Shown here piece by piece: positions 1 through 12,179 of a stretch of 64,000 nucleotides of DNA. Position numbers and translations under genes: made by a program. Each line of letters begins with the position of its first letter. The first letter of the stretch is position 1. Source of the DNA: Corbicula japonica (lineage: Eukaryota > Mollusca > Bivalvia > Venerida > Cyrenidae); assembly GCA_038501625.1 (NCBI GenBank), contig JAZAYU010000012.1:8990001-9054000 (forward strand). The letters run 5' to 3'. A model generated the notes under the pieces. That model made no database searches. It was not told the origin of the DNA and was given only the letters and a program-made list of their open reading frames with translations.

Positions 1-186
1 ACTTTAAATAACGGTAACCAGTACCAAAGTGTCCGAGGCCTTCTTCAAATGAACAGAATTTAGATCTATATTTAAACTATATTTCAAACAATCGTCACTA
101 ATTTTTATTCGCCGTTATATAGAAAAATAACTTTTTATTCCAACTGATCAGAATCCCTCCAGTAAGATACGCACACTATTACTTAC

Positions 187-360
187 TTGTGTAATCCTTT
201 CAAATTTTCCATTTTGTATTTCGCCATTCGTCTCCAGACACGTATGCATAACAACGGACATCCTCCGGCTAAACACGCGGCTCTGTACGTTCACGTAGGC
301 GAACTCCAACAACCCCAAGAATACAAACGCTAGGCAACCAGCCATCCATACATCTATTGC
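187..360 (-). CDS. Channel exon: M3 and start of cytoplasmic loop
   Basis: The acceptor TTTAAG precedes AIDVWMAGCLAFVFLGLLEF (M3); the donor GTAAGT follows ...FERITQ. It is 58 codons, in phase with the exon at 969-1198 (K|AID). M3 carries Ala where ivermectin-sensitive nematode and insect GluCl channels carry Gly. Basic, Cys-containing loop residues follow M3. Confidence 0.9.
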
Positions 361-3300
361 CTTAAATGACAGTTACGTTCTAATCAAAATATGAAAAAAT
401 AAATAAAGGTCATTTGCTTATTTCTATAAAACATCGGTTTTATTTCATGAGTGAAAACCATTGATTTGTATCAAGAATGGTGTCGCTATATCATTTTTTT
501 GGTGTTCACGAGTGAAATAAAATCGATATTTCATTAAATCAAAGAAATGTTTCCATTCTACTTATTGTATGTTTCTGGAAAAAAATAATTCTAAAAATTG
601 CGAAGGGAGGTAATAAGTTCAATAAAGTAGTTTAAAAGCAGTTAAATAAAATGTTATTCCAATTTCAAAACAGTTGAAATCAACGGAAATACTGTATAAT
701 TCACAAAAAACATAAGAAATAGGTTTCAGCGTAAGGATGTATGATAACATTTTTAGTAACAAACACAACAATAGGTCTTAATGACATGGGTGAAGCAATT
801 TACAACAATGTATAAATAAAACTGTTCGTGCACCCTGAAAGAAATTATGAAGCCATACTTTGTTATTTGTTATTTTATTTATTATTTGGAATACAAGCTA
901 TTTTTAAAGATTATAGTGAAGATAAATACTTCTTTTTAAACGCAACACGGTTGAATGATTAATACTACCTTTACATAAGAGACTCTAGGGAGATTAGACC
1001 GGGCCCCAGCACTCTGCGTTGTCATGGTAAGCACAGTAAGAAGGGCGAGCGAGACCCGGCCCGGCACTGAGGTACAATCCAACCAGAAGTTAACCCAAGA
1101 TAAAATCACGATCAAGATGCTTGGAACGTAGATTTGAATGACGTAGTACGCATAGTTCCGCTGCAAATCGAACCTGACGCCAACACAAGGGAATGTATCT
1201 GGGAGAAGGAAATTAAATTCTACGAACTTGAACATCTCTTATCATTTCATTTAAAGAAATCAAAACCTAATGTTACACATTGCAAGACAAAGAGCATTAT
1301 CGTTGCTAGCCCAACTATTTGTGCGCAACAAGGGCTTTTCTCTATATACGATGGTCGCCCTTCGCGCACAACCCAGTTATTATTCAAATCAATGCGGAAA
1401 ATTTTCATTCTATGTCTATATGCCAGCCATAAGAATCTTTGTCGCAACTTTTGACGGCTTCAAATAGTTTTTTAAACCTTATATATCTTAAAAAAATTAC
1501 AAACCTGAAAAGCTAATTCCAATTAGAATCAATATATGTTATACTTTTAAAGAAACTTGTTGGTTCATTATGAAAAAAAACTCCACACAGTTAGCTGTCA
1601 ACAGTTTTTATGTTACACCGCTAAAAGTCTACCTGACTGTAGATTATCGATTTATAAAAGGGACGCTTTCATTGGTTATCACATTAAAATCAACATGTAA
1701 ACGGCATAAACAATAGTAAGTTTAAAAGTGTTATTTGTGGAATATATTTTATTTTATTGATAATTTAGAGACTATTTATGTTTTATAACAACAAATGAAC
1801 ATAGCAGTGCTGAAATTTTCAAAAGGCAGTGAAAAATGGGAATTTCAAGCAGTGCGATTTCCACGACAGTTTTTATCGTAACTGCTTGAGACGTAAAGGA
1901 CAGACATCTGTAAAAAGTCAGTATGAAAATAAGTCTGTGCTTGCAGTTAAATTATTGGGACTAAATCGTTGCCGACTTCTTTCCGACGACCATATAATTA
2001 TATTGATAGCAAATCAAATAATAGCCGTAAAATGTAGGTAGCAAGAGCCCAAATGATAACAAATGTACAAAGGACGAAACATATTTTTCATTAAATTTAT
2101 TTTACTGTTTTTCTCGAGATAGTCTATATCCCCCGACAATAATAATGGCATCTGGTTCTGATAAAATCCATACTGTCTACAATCAAACTTTTTGTTATGA
2201 TCTATAAGATTATAAGAGTGAAAATTTACATTGAATTGTAAGATTTTCTTCAATAATGCCTTAAAAGACTGGTAGCTAATCTAACAAGCTTATACCAAAA
2301 GTAGCACGGAAGTGCTGACTTCTAGTACACAAGTATGGTTCTGTAATGATTAGGCTATCGATTCTATCATGGAGACGATGAGCCAGCATAACAGTCTAGC
2401 AACTTTCGATTGACCTACTTTCAAAGTACGTATTCTCACAACTGTATATATGGGTATTTACAAGGTCAAATTGTGGAAACTTGATGTTTCTTGCCATCTG
2501 CAATGGTGTCTCACTCCAGTGGAATCGTAAATTCTCCGTTGTTTGACCATCTGCAACAAAATGGAAAGTATGATTCGTTGGAAAGCGGCAGATACAACGA
2601 CAATGACACCAAGTCAGTGATGATTTGAAAGATATTCATTGATTTAAATCAGTAACAAATCAAGGAATCATTAAAGTTATCCAAGGTCTATATTTTACCC
2701 TTACAAATGATAAAAATAACATTTGAGATCGATTAATAATGAAAAACTAGGCATAATCTAAGAATACATGTATTACGAATTCTTTCCCGTTTGTCCAATA
2801 AATAAAAATGAAATATGTATAAAGTTAAAAAAACTGGCAGTTTTTAACTCGCGGATATACCGCGAGAGCGTCTGCTTCAATATTTGTTTTGCAAAAATCT
2901 TATTTTAAACCATAATTTGATACATACCATGCGGTCAAATTAGTTTAAATTAAGATGTGTAAGCTTTCATGGCAAAAAGATGGATTTTAATTTTTTTGTT
3001 CAGATGCGCCAGATATATGTTTAACGTAGTTTTGAGCTTTCGAAAAAGCACAGTGTAAATACCAACCAAATCAGATTCCCGCTTGAACAAGGGAGGTAAT
3101 TGAATCAGGCTTAGAAGTTATGTTTTACGCAGTTTCCTCCCTTAAACCGATTATCGTCGAAATATGTATTTTTTTTCTGATGCCATAGCAGGTTTATGAG
3201 CAACGCGGAAATTTAATTTTTCTACGTTTTGGCTAAACACTGGGACCATCAATATTTCTGTGCTCCAAGATGTGCTTTTAAGAAATGACCATAATTATAT

Positions 3301-5483
3301 GGGATATAAATCAAACAAATGAAAACTGATGAGCATATGCGCATGTCTAGGTACTTAGTATTCATGGAAAGTTTCACTGAAATCCAGCCAGTAGCACAGA
3401 AACGACATATAGAAAAAACAAGCTTACAAACATACAGAAAGGACTACATCAAGACGTCTCCCCACCCAGGGTTTATTGATTTTCATTCATTAATTGACCC
3501 TGGGAGGCGTTCATATTGCAAGCTCAGTTTTAATGATCCTGTTCATTTAAATTTCCAATGAACTTACAGCTTTCGAACTCCAGTTTGCAATGTTGGGTGT
3601 CAAACGGGTACTTGATGAGGTTCATTACACAGTAAAACGACCCCGTTACCCTGAAATATAGCAAAAGTATGAAACGCCATTTCTGCGTCAGAGTATAGAA
3701 AACGATAATCATTAGATGCTGTTGATTGTTGAACCTGTTAAAATGCGTTTGACGCGAGGCATTGAGCACAAGAGCAAAATCAATCCATGGTCTAGCTTTA
3801 AAACAACAGTCCTTCTCATTGCGAAATCATGTATCTTTGTACAAGCTGTCATTTAAATTGTGAAATTCGATCATATCACATTAATACCTTACACTGTACT
3901 GCACAGTTCCGTTCGGATAGATGTGAAGCATCTTATGTGATACATTTACTTTATGGTAACTCGAGGATATGTAACATCTCATCATTTTACGGCGTCTGCG
4001 TAAAATTTCTTCCACAGTTCCGTTCGGATAGATGTGAAGCATCTTATTTGGTACAGTTACTTCATGGAAACTTGAGAATTTGTAAAAACTGTCATTTTAT
4101 GGCGTCTGCGTGAAATTTATTCCCCGTGAAATTCAATAATATTACAATAATACCTTGCACTGTACTGCACAGTTCCGTTCGGATAGATGTGAAACATCTT
4201 ATTTGGTACAGTAACTTCATGGAAACTTGAGAATTTCTCGGTTTTGATAAACAGATCTGGTACCCACAAGGCGTCAAACAAAGTCGGGTCCAGCTCTAAC
4301 TTGGTCAAGTTTAAGGTATCGTTGAAGGCCAACCTTTCGTCCGTCCACCTCTCTCGTAGGAACATGCTTAATGAATATTCCTGAAAATATAAGATAGTTG
4401 TTTTTAGAATTACAGTTTGTGTGCTATCTGATTTTGTACAGAATGAAGTATAATTTTGATAAACGGAAACGTTTTTTTTTAATTTTACGATTTTTTCAGA
4501 TTACGTAAAGACTTTATTGTGCTTTTCTCTCCGGGCAATGATTTCTGGATCCAGACCTGGATGTAAGAAAAGTTATAAATTTAGTGAAACATATCACAAC
4601 TGAACAAATTCAAGAACGGATTTATTTACATAACGCTATGGTATGATTGAAAAATTGAATAGTTCTTTTGTGTTATCAATAGTTTCATTTAAAAAATAAA
4701 CACAATATCGGCGATTAACAAAGATTGGCCCCGAATGCAATTAACAGAACGCAAGGCTGTTCAAGTTACAGCAAAATTACTGACCATGTCAAAACGCATC
4801 ACTGTTCAAGTTACAGTAAAATTACTGACCATGTCAATTTCACTGAACGAGAACATCGAGATGATGTAGATGTTCACCGAGACCTCCACTGCTTCCGCAT
4901 CTTGCCCTGGGGAAAACAAATCAGTTAATAACTTTTATTTGTAAGAACTGGAAATAATTAAATAAATGTTAATTACTTATGGAAATTACTAATTATTAAT
5001 AACTAATTAACTAATTGATCAGTTCTCGATTCTTCCAGGCAACATTTATACTAATCTAAAAAACAAGAGATCTGTCTCAGAAACATGCAACAAAGACCTA
5101 TATAAAAATATGTAATATATAGGTCTTTGGTTATAAGATTGGTTCGATAAACACGGTACAAGATATTACCGCTGACCTGCTCAAGATCTATGACTGGTTT
5201 CCGTTTGCTAACATTGGAACAAGTACAATAATTCAAAGCATTTTTGTTGTTTGATAAACATAACAATAATGGATTACAATTGATAATCAATGCTTTGTCA
5301 ATTTTCGTAATTATATTATAGTGTCTCACAATAACTGCATTTAATAAATGCAAATGGTAACAAAATACTATTTTTGCCATTTTATGAAAAACAAGAAAAT
5401 GTTGGCAAGTTAGGCTACCTTTTAGAAGTCGGGGAGAAAGTGATTTGTCGTACCCATTAAACAAGTTCTTCAACAGGTACGAC
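187..5483 (-). CDS. Anion-type Cys-loop ligand-gated ion channel subunit (GluCl/GlyR class), partial gene
   Basis: Subunit of a pentameric plasma-membrane chloride channel. Exons in transcript order: 5483-5419, 4906-4830, 4380-4154, 3650-3568, 2550-2462, 1198-969, 360-187. Seen: the N-terminal beta-sandwich (VEVSVNIYIISMFSFSEIDM, then SLSMFLRERW), the WVPDLFI motif, the signature loop CVMNLIKYPFDTQHC with 13 residues between cysteines, ESYGQTTENLRFHW, then M1, M2 and M3. M2 is preceded by PGRV, close to the PARV of anion channels. GT/AG sites and phases agree across 5483-4154, across 4154/3650, across 3568/2550, and across 969/360. Between 2462 and 1198 the phase does not match (0 out, 2 bases in), and the loop C residues expected before TFPCVGVRF are absent, so one short exon is missing from my model. 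The signal-peptide exon is not identified; the M3-M4 loop continues and M4 is beyond position 1. Ligand (glutamate, glycine, GABA, protons) cannot be told. Confidence 0.9.
969..1198 (-). CDS. Channel exon: end of ligand domain, M1 and pore-lining M2
   Basis: Acceptor CCCAG at 1199-1203 and donor GTAGTA at 968. It reads TFPCVGVRFDLQRNYAYYV, hydrophobic M1 (IQIYVPSILIVILSWVNFW), then PGRVSLALLTVLTMTTQS as M2 and SNLPRVSYVK as the M2-M3 linker. Counting R as 0', 2' is Ser, 6' is Leu and 9' is the conserved Leu. The usual 6' Thr of vertebrate GlyR/GABA-A subunits, part of the picrotoxin site, is therefore replaced. Confidence 0.9.
3845..4240. repeat. Partial exon triplication in channel intron and exon
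   Basis: The 3' part of the exon 4154-4380 (about 4168-4240 on the plus strand, containing cagttccgttcggatagatg) recurs at about 4013-4084 and 3898-3968 inside the adjacent intron. The 3898-3968 copy is preceded at about 3885-3897 by a copy of the splice-donor region (plus strand 'aataccttacactg', matching 'aataccttgcactg' at the true donor). Copies differ by scattered substitutions. In the minus-strand reading HIYPNGTV survives in all three. Confidence 0.85.
4757..4837. repeat. 36-bp direct repeat spanning an exon end and splice donor
   Basis: The block 4802-4837, covering the last bases of the exon 4906-4830 plus its GTCAGT donor and the start of the intron, is repeated at 4757-4792 with one mismatch and 45-bp spacing. 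This gives a second potential donor 45 bp into the intron. Confidence 0.85.
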
Positions 5484-6093
5484 CTGAAACAAAAAGTCAT
5501 TATTGTTTAGGTACAAACCGGTCTGTTTGCAGCACGTACATGGATTTTAACGAAGGAAGCAGATACCAGACTTCTGAAAATTCAAAATTTTAATGACTAC
5601 GAGAAAATCTAAAAATAGATTATTTGCAAACCGAACAACACTTGCGAATGCGATGCAAAGAAAATAGTTCCCATCAGTTAGCTGTAATTTTGAAAGCTGA
5701 TAAGCACTGTTCGATCTTTTTGATTATTAAACAATAAATTTTTGTCACTAATAATAGAAAATATTGAACAACTTTCTTTATTTATATACAGTTACAGTAG
5801 TTTCACATATACCGTAAGACAAGTTACAAATTAAATCGGTTGCATGGCACCCAACACACAATTGTTACACTATAACACCATAATCTGATTTATTGAAATT
5901 ATTACAAAGCCTAATAGGCTTATAGTGCGCAATATTATTCTAATGTTAGTGCTTGGTGAGCTTCAATGTATGAAACCAAAGAAGATCTTATTTTTAACAT
6001 TTAAAAAAAAGATGTTGCCAGTGGTTGGGCAAAGCGGAAGACTAAACCGCACTGGAACGATACATCCTCTACAGTAACAGCCACTCTTTCTTT

Positions 6094-6224
6094 CCTCAAG
6101 ATCATTAAACTTATACTGGAGACCAGTCTAAAATATCAAGCATCTGATTGGCTGGACCATTTCAACCATTTCGGTGCTTGAGATTTTAGACTGGTCTCTA
6201 ATCTTAGTTTTATTATCTTGGGTC
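6094..6224. mobile_element. Foldback MITE family B, diverged copy
   Basis: Near-palindrome whose arms begin CAAGATCAT(T)AAAC and carry GCATCTGATTGGCTG; the centre has diverged to 'accatttcaaccatttcgg'. Confidence 0.75.
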
Positions 6225-6362
6225 CTTGGTACCAGTGAATACTTACAACTGACTACTTTCCGAGTAATTCTGTCCTGCGGCTGCCAGAATGGAAACACTG
6301 GACATTAGGAGAATCTTCTCTTTAATAAAATGCATCCCCTGTAATGTACGAATAATTATTTA

Positions 6363-6594
6363 AACCCTTTCCCCCATATATATTTTTTATCGCATGAGCA
6401 AACAATGTAGATCCGGATTATCCGGCACATCCATGCCGGGATCTGCACCAATCGCTTTTTGGTCAGAAAATACCTAATTAAATAAAAAAGGGAACTGTGC
6501 AGATCCTGATCAGACTGCACGGATGTGCCAGCTGTTCTAGATCTACATTGTTCGCCCTTGCCATAACGGCGTGTATATGAAGTAAAGAGTTCAA
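6363..6594. mobile_element. TTAA foldback MITE family A, full length
   Basis: Family A is about 240 bp and roughly palindromic. Ends read CCCTTTCCTCCATATATACA and its complement; each half holds GTAGATCCAGATCAGCC and CTGATCAGGATCTACACTG, and the family is flanked by TTAA in the best copies. CCCTT ends with a TTAA target are what piggyBac-type elements use, so this is probably a piggyBac-type MITE (inference). In this copy the flanking TTAA has decayed. Confidence 0.85.
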
Positions 6595-7191
6595 ACTGTC
6601 CATGGGGATAAAATGTTTAAGAAAATGATTTGCTAATCATGTAATGCAAAAATCACGAAGAATTCATGCAAAAAAAAAAATCATTTTACATCTAACACAA
6701 ACAAGGACAATCATACAAACTTGTTTTCATGGGTTTAAACTACATGCATACCTTATGCGTGTCAAAATATGTATAATATAATTAAAGACCTAAATATATG
6801 TAATATATAGGTCATTGATAATAATAATGCATAATACACACTATGCATAGTTTTTAAATCACATCAGGATATATATATATAAAGAAATCAGGATAATAAT
6901 ATGTGACAGTGGCCAACACTCAATATTCATTTATAATATAAATAAAATAGATGAAAAATATACTTTGAAAGCCATCGAAAACGACAGACAGTTTGCTAAA
7001 TGTAATTTTCTTTCCACTATTGCACTACGGGCCCAACTTTTGTCAGATTGTTATTTTATGTATGATAAAAAACATAGAGTTGTAAGAAGAAACGTAAATC
7101 TAAATACATAAGAAAATATTTGTGGTTTTAAGATATTTTTAAACAAATATCTAATTGAAGTTTGTTTTAAGAACAGCCTTTATATGTTTGG

Positions 7192-7240
<49 letters not shown>
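7192..7240. repeat. (ACT)n microsatellite
   Basis: About 16 uninterrupted ACT units, directly followed by the pentanucleotide array. Confidence 0.97.
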
Positions 7241-7241
<1 letters not shown>

Positions 7242-7341
7242 TAATAATATAATATAATAATATAATATAATATAATATAATATAATATAATATAATATAA
7301 TATAATATAATATAATATAATATAATATAATATAATATAAT
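7241..7341. repeat. (ATAAT)n microsatellite
   Basis: About 100 bp of near-perfect ATAAT/TATAA repeats; no spacer from the ACT array. Confidence 0.97.
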
Positions 7342-8173
7342 CTCTTTATTTTAAGAAGGTAGGGTTCTCATTAAGACAAATGAAATATTACCTTAAACAA
7401 TTTTATTCCATAAAAGTAATTTCCTTTTTCAAACATTAGCCTGTATTCCTAAATGGTATTTCTCGGTTCATAACCTTATAAAGCAATCAAAGAGCAATCA
7501 ACAAGTGGACATTACTCTAAGCAAGAAAATCAAGGCATTAAAGTGCACCAAGCACCAATAATTCATAAATTAAGAACTCCCCAAAGTCACTACAAACTAC
7601 CCAATTCCCTGAAGAAAACTTATACAATTAGAATAATCATGTGTGTAGTAACGCAATGATGAAGGTTAATGATCTATTTCAGCTATCAGCCAGGCAACAG
7701 GCTCTATGAATATGTGAATAGCTTTGCCTTCTTTTTAATTTTTAATAATAGGCTGGTCATAAGAGCACAGGGACAGATCCTGATGAGGTTCAGTAAGTTT
7801 CCTGAACACCCTTTTGGGGCATCAATATTTAATTTTCACGAGGATTTTGGCAAGTAAGTTTAAAATTAATATATAACTACTCTAAGAATTTTACATTTGC
7901 AATAAAGTAGAATGTGATTGGAAAAATAAATTTCTCTTTTTGACAAAATACTGATTTCTTTACAAGTACTGCCTAATCTAGCAAAGGTGTCAAGACTTTG
8001 ATGCACATCTTCTACATGCAAACATTATAAAAGTACAATCAAAACACCAACCATTATCTTTTTATTGGATTATGGCATTTTTTTCTAAATAAATGTTAAA
8101 ATAGAGGTTCACTCATTAAGACATTTAGCCTTATACTCAATGGTTATATGACTTTAATCCCATATGAGACCTG

Positions 8174-8320
8174 TGCCCAAGATCATAAAACTAAACCTGG
8201 AGATCAGTCTCAAATCTCAAGCATCTGATTGGCTGAAATGGCGACCAGTCGCCATTTCAGCCAATCAGATCCTTGAGATTTGAGACTGATCTCAAAACTT
8301 AGTTTTATGATCTTGGGCCC
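8174..8320. mobile_element. Foldback MITE family B, full copy
   Basis: A 147-bp near-perfect palindrome. Outer ends are GCCCAAGATCATAAAACT and its complement; the centre is GGCGACCAGTCGCC. Arms pair almost along their whole length, so RNA read through it would form a hairpin of about 70 bp. No obvious terminal target duplication. Confidence 0.9.
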
Positions 8321-8321
8321 A

Positions 8322-8487
8322 TTGTAGATCCAGATTTGCTTTCCAGTCTGATCAGGTTCTACACTGTTCATACATGTATTTAGATTCATAAGGTTATTTC
8401 TGATCAAGAAGCGAACAGTGTTAATCTTGATCAGACTATCTTGCATACCGGATCAGGTCATCCGGTGTTTTCACCCGTGTAGGAAAG
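8322..8487. mobile_element. TTAA MITE family A, truncated
   Basis: Lacks its left end: begins at 'attgtagatccagattt', directly next to family B. The right end is cut by the element at 8487. Confidence 0.75.
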
Positions 8488-9075
8488 GGGTAGATTCACG
8501 AATGCCCAAAATTGGCCTAAAATTATCTCAAATTTTCAAATTGCATTTACATCACTGAAAGTGTGCTTTTTATAATCAGTAATGGTTGTTTTCTTGAAAA
8601 GATAAACAGTAACGACGAACCCATAAACCAAAATAAAAAATTATGTATGTTAAATGTGTCTGAAATTTGAAAATCTTTGCCAAAATGCAATTTTTTGTTA
8701 AATTTTCATCATATTTTGGTGACTTTCATATTGGGCACAGGCTTCGACCAAACTAATTTTAAGAATTTTCTTTGTATAAATGTGAGCTGAATTCATGGTC
8801 AAAATTTGATTTTGGTCGAGAAGTGTGCTCTTATCGAAATCCTCTAAAATATGCTGTGAAAATGAACAAAAATATGAATTTTTGCACATTTTCATCATTT
8901 TTAGCAATTTTGATGGCCCCTTGTCAAACTCCTTCAGGAGTAATCAATATAAAATTTTGAGATATGATAAGTATAACCATTTATGTATTCAATGGCATTA
9001 AAATTTAAGATAAGTAACAAAAATAAAAATTTTACATATTTTTAGGCCAATATTAGTCCTTCGTGAACCTACTCC
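8487..9075. mobile_element. 590-bp element with ~35-bp inverted ends
   Basis: The left end 'gtagattcacgaatg...aaaattggcctaaaa' matches the complement of the right end 'ttttaggccaatattagtcc...gtgaacctac' with several mismatches. AT-rich interior, no ORF. It lies against family A on its left. Class unknown. Confidence 0.65.
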
Positions 9076-9304
9076 TTTCGATCCTTCACCCCCCATGTAG
9101 AATGAGTCGCGTGAGTGACGTCACGTCTTCAAGTATCTGACGTAATAATTATATTCAAGTTAGTGACGTCATTTATAAAAAGGTTTGCGTTAACGTCAAT
9201 ATTTCAGCATAAGGAAAATAAATTATTTTGTATACTTACACAGAAATGTTATAAATAATAAAAGGTATGCAAGAAAAAGTATCTTGCATGTGACATTCGG
9301 TAAA

Positions 9305-9388
9305 GATAGAAAAATCTGTCACCTCAGGTGAACTGTTTTAGCCTCGTTCCCGCAAAACAGTTAACCCTCGGTGACAGATTTTTCCATC
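9305..9388. repeat. 84-bp palindrome
   Basis: Arms 9305-9339 and 9354-9388 pair with about four mismatches around a 14-bp loop. Probably another foldback MITE; only one copy seen here. Confidence 0.75.
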
Positions 9389-9581
9389 TTCACCTCACAC
9401 TCATGCATGATACTTATAATATTGAGGTGCAGACTAATCAGGATCTTCATTGCCCATGGGATTTAAGTCATATCCCACAGTGAAAGGCTTAAACAAAATA
9501 TTCATTTATCATATGCAATATTACTTATATGCAAGGCCATCTGGTTTCTATCTAACTTCTATGTGAACCATATGAAAGTAT

Positions 9582-9820
9582 CCCTTTCCTCCATAAATAT
9601 GCCTTTTACAACATAGGTGACCAGTTTAGATTCAGATCATCCAGCGCCTCAGAGCCATTCTTTCTGGATCTACAATATTTGCCTACTAGTCAGATATAAC
9701 CTAATAAGTCAAAAAATGAACAGTGCAGATCCTGATCAGACAGCATGGACATGGTGGCTGATCTGGATCTACACTGTTCTCCCATGCCATAAAGGAGTAT
9801 ATATGAAGGAACGGGGTTTA
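9582..9820. mobile_element. TTAA MITE family A, full length
   Basis: CCCTTTCCTCCATAAATATG start and a complementary end 'gaaggaacgggg'; TTAA not retained. Confidence 0.85.
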
Positions 9821-10855
9821 CAAATACTGTAAATTTATTAATACATATTGGAAATACTTTTGTGGATTTAATGGGGGAAGCAGTCCATGAAAATAAAACC
9901 CTGGCAAAATTTGAGCCGTGCAAGGCAAAAACTTGTCCTAGGGGATATTTCTGTTATTTTTAGCTGTTAGCAATTTTTGAAAGAATCAAATATTCTCTTT
10001 GTTTATCCCATGCAAATAAGTGATATAAATGCATACTTTCACAATAATAAATATTGTTTCTAAAGATAAAGGGATGGTTAGCAATGTTGTCTGCTCGTCT
10101 TTGTGACATCATTTTTATGGAATGACTTAACCTCTTCAGACATGATTTTGCATGGCATGGCTCGTAAAAAAATGACAGCAGATATGGTTTAAGACAAATG
10201 AAAACCGCAAATTCATTAATCTAGGATAATGCCATTTTACCAAAAAACCAGCAAATTTTGCACCCACGCAAATAAACACATCCACACTGTGTATAGGAGT
10301 GAGCAGACATACAAAACACCAAGGATATGAAGGTGTAAAACAAAATCCAACAAAATCCTGATTGGCATTATTGTGCTTTATTTGCAAAATCCTGTACAAA
10401 TATAGGTCTGCAACAATTCACTTATTGCCCACATATATTAAAAATATATTCCCTCACACTAAAATTGAAAATATACATTATTTTTCACTAAAATCATTTT
10501 ATAATATAATAATGCTTAGTCAATAATGTCTCTATTGCACACATACATATCACATAAATGAAAGTTGCACATAAGATCAAGCACCACATTCTAATGTTTT
10601 GTGATAACAAACAATAGTCTCTGGAATGGTCAAAACAAAAGTGACATATTCCTATTACAGGTATTATAAAAATACTAACATTTTCCTTCAGTATGATAAA
10701 AAAACACAACTTTAACCCTTTACTCAATATATATATGCTTTACATTGCATGTGCTACCATTTGTAGATAACCACCTTGAAATGTTGACTGTTATTGCCAT
10801 ACATGTAATTCATGTAATTACAAAAATTAGAACATTCCTTGCAATATTTAGAAAA

Positions 10856-11098
10856 TTAAGCTTTCCTCCATATATACACCTTTTATCACATAAGGGAACA
10901 GCGTAGATCCAGATCAGCCAGAACATCTGTGGCGTGTGATCAGGATCGGTACTATTCACTTTTTGGTCAGAAATAACCTAGTAGTATATCAAAAAAGTAC
11001 AGTGAAGATCCTTATCAGAAGGCACAAATGTGCCGGCTGATCTAGATCTACAATGATTTCCCACACCGTAACAGTGTACATACAGAGGAAAGGGTTAA
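10856..11098. mobile_element. TTAA MITE family A, full length with TTAA on both sides
   Basis: TTAA at 10856-10859 and 11095-11098, the expected target-site duplication. Confidence 0.9.
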
Positions 11099-11300
11099 CT
11101 TATTACAGATACCAATATTGTATATTTGGCAAGAAATAGGAAAAGGTGTCTTCAGAGTTATTTTTTTGACAGTTTAGCTGTAACTAAATTTGAAAAGTGC
11201 TCACAATTTTCTATTTTGTTCTCATATATATATATTTCTTGACTTTTTTCACTAAATGATGTTAATTTCAGCATGAAATACATATAAAGTAATGTTATCA

Positions 11301-11447
11301 GGGCCCAAGATCATAAAACTAAGATTGGAGACCAGTTTTAAATCTCAAGCATCTGATTGACTGAAATGGTGACCAGTCGCCATTTCAGCCAATCAGATGC
11401 TTGAGATTTTAGAATGATCTCCAGATTAAGTTTTATGATCTTTGGCA
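11301..11447. mobile_element. Foldback MITE family B, full copy
   Basis: Same ends (GGGCCCAAGATCATAAAACT) and a GTGACCAGTCGCC centre; a few arm mismatches. Confidence 0.88.
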
Positions 11448-11969
11448 CTTGTTAACTTTATTATGTCATTTCAAAGAATGACATCAGCAGCTAAAAGAAC
11501 CTTTTCCCCTGATGGACTGCATTCTTATTATCATTTTAACATCTAACAAAAAAAATATATTCACTGCACTGGAATGTTTACATACAATTATTCACCTATT
11601 GTCAATTGAAAGTTACCACTTTTCAAATAATCACCAGCTGTAAGTGATTGATATAATATGAAAGGCTTCATATGAATTTAAAGTTTTACTTATGATGGAT
11701 TTCAAAACAATCACTATGATTAAGATAAGGAACATACTTCCGGTATTTGTCACCATTAAGCCTATTTCTGATTTTCTGTAAAGTTCCCGAATGCTGTGTG
11801 CTAAAACATTTTCAAACGTTGACCAACTAAAAAGTGGAGAGTGTCTTTAAAGAAATCATTAAAAACTTTCAATTTCTTAGTAAATTAAATTTCCCATCAA
11901 ACGCCGATAAAGTAAGACTTCCTTTAACACATTTTTCCATTGCCTGTTACGCAATGTTGTTCTGTGGAT

Positions 11970-11975
11970 TTTATT
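11970..11975 (-). promoter_or_regulatory. Candidate poly(A) signal of the galactosidase gene
   Basis: AATAAA on the minus strand, about 205 nt after the stop codon at 12180. Confidence 0.5.
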
Positions 11976-12179
11976 GTTTCTATCAAATATTGAGCTTTTA
12001 AATTTTGGCAGATAAAAAAAAGGCTTATAAGACAATAAGTTACCCAAAATCGTAAGAATGTATTAGCACTATTTTGCCATAAAGAATGGTTTCAATTTGA
12101 TCAATGAAAAAGCTATGGTCAAAGTGGTAACTTTCTATTAACCGCCAGTATAAATAATTTGAATAATCAGAATTTACTT

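Larger units (their letters stand above)
5484..12179. other. Gene-free region between channel and galactosidase genes
   Basis: I see no coding exon I can defend in these 6.7 kb. The content is repeats listed separately: microsatellites at 7192-7341, foldback family B at 6094, 8174 and 11301, TTAA family A at 6363, 8322, 9582 and 10856, a 590-bp inverted-repeat element at 8487-9075 and a palindrome at 9305-9388. The 5' exon(s) of the channel gene may lie here but were not recognised. Confidence 0.6.

Noticed and set aside
1829..2400. Candidate loop C exons, e.g. behind TTTTTACAG near 1905 or ATTACAG near 2345
   Set aside because: None gives an open frame with the needed length (1 mod 3) and the expected Tyr-x-Thr-Gly-like pattern.
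5051..5500. 149-residue minus ORF as a gene
   Set aside because: Only 5419-5483 (SYLLKNLFNGYDKSLSPRLL) is a channel exon; the rest is intron read-through.
8210..8446. ORF reading [15 protein letters not shown]... and its look-alikes at 16016, 23545 and 32716
   Set aside because: These are translations of the foldback family B MITE; the 'conserved protein' only reflects repeated DNA.
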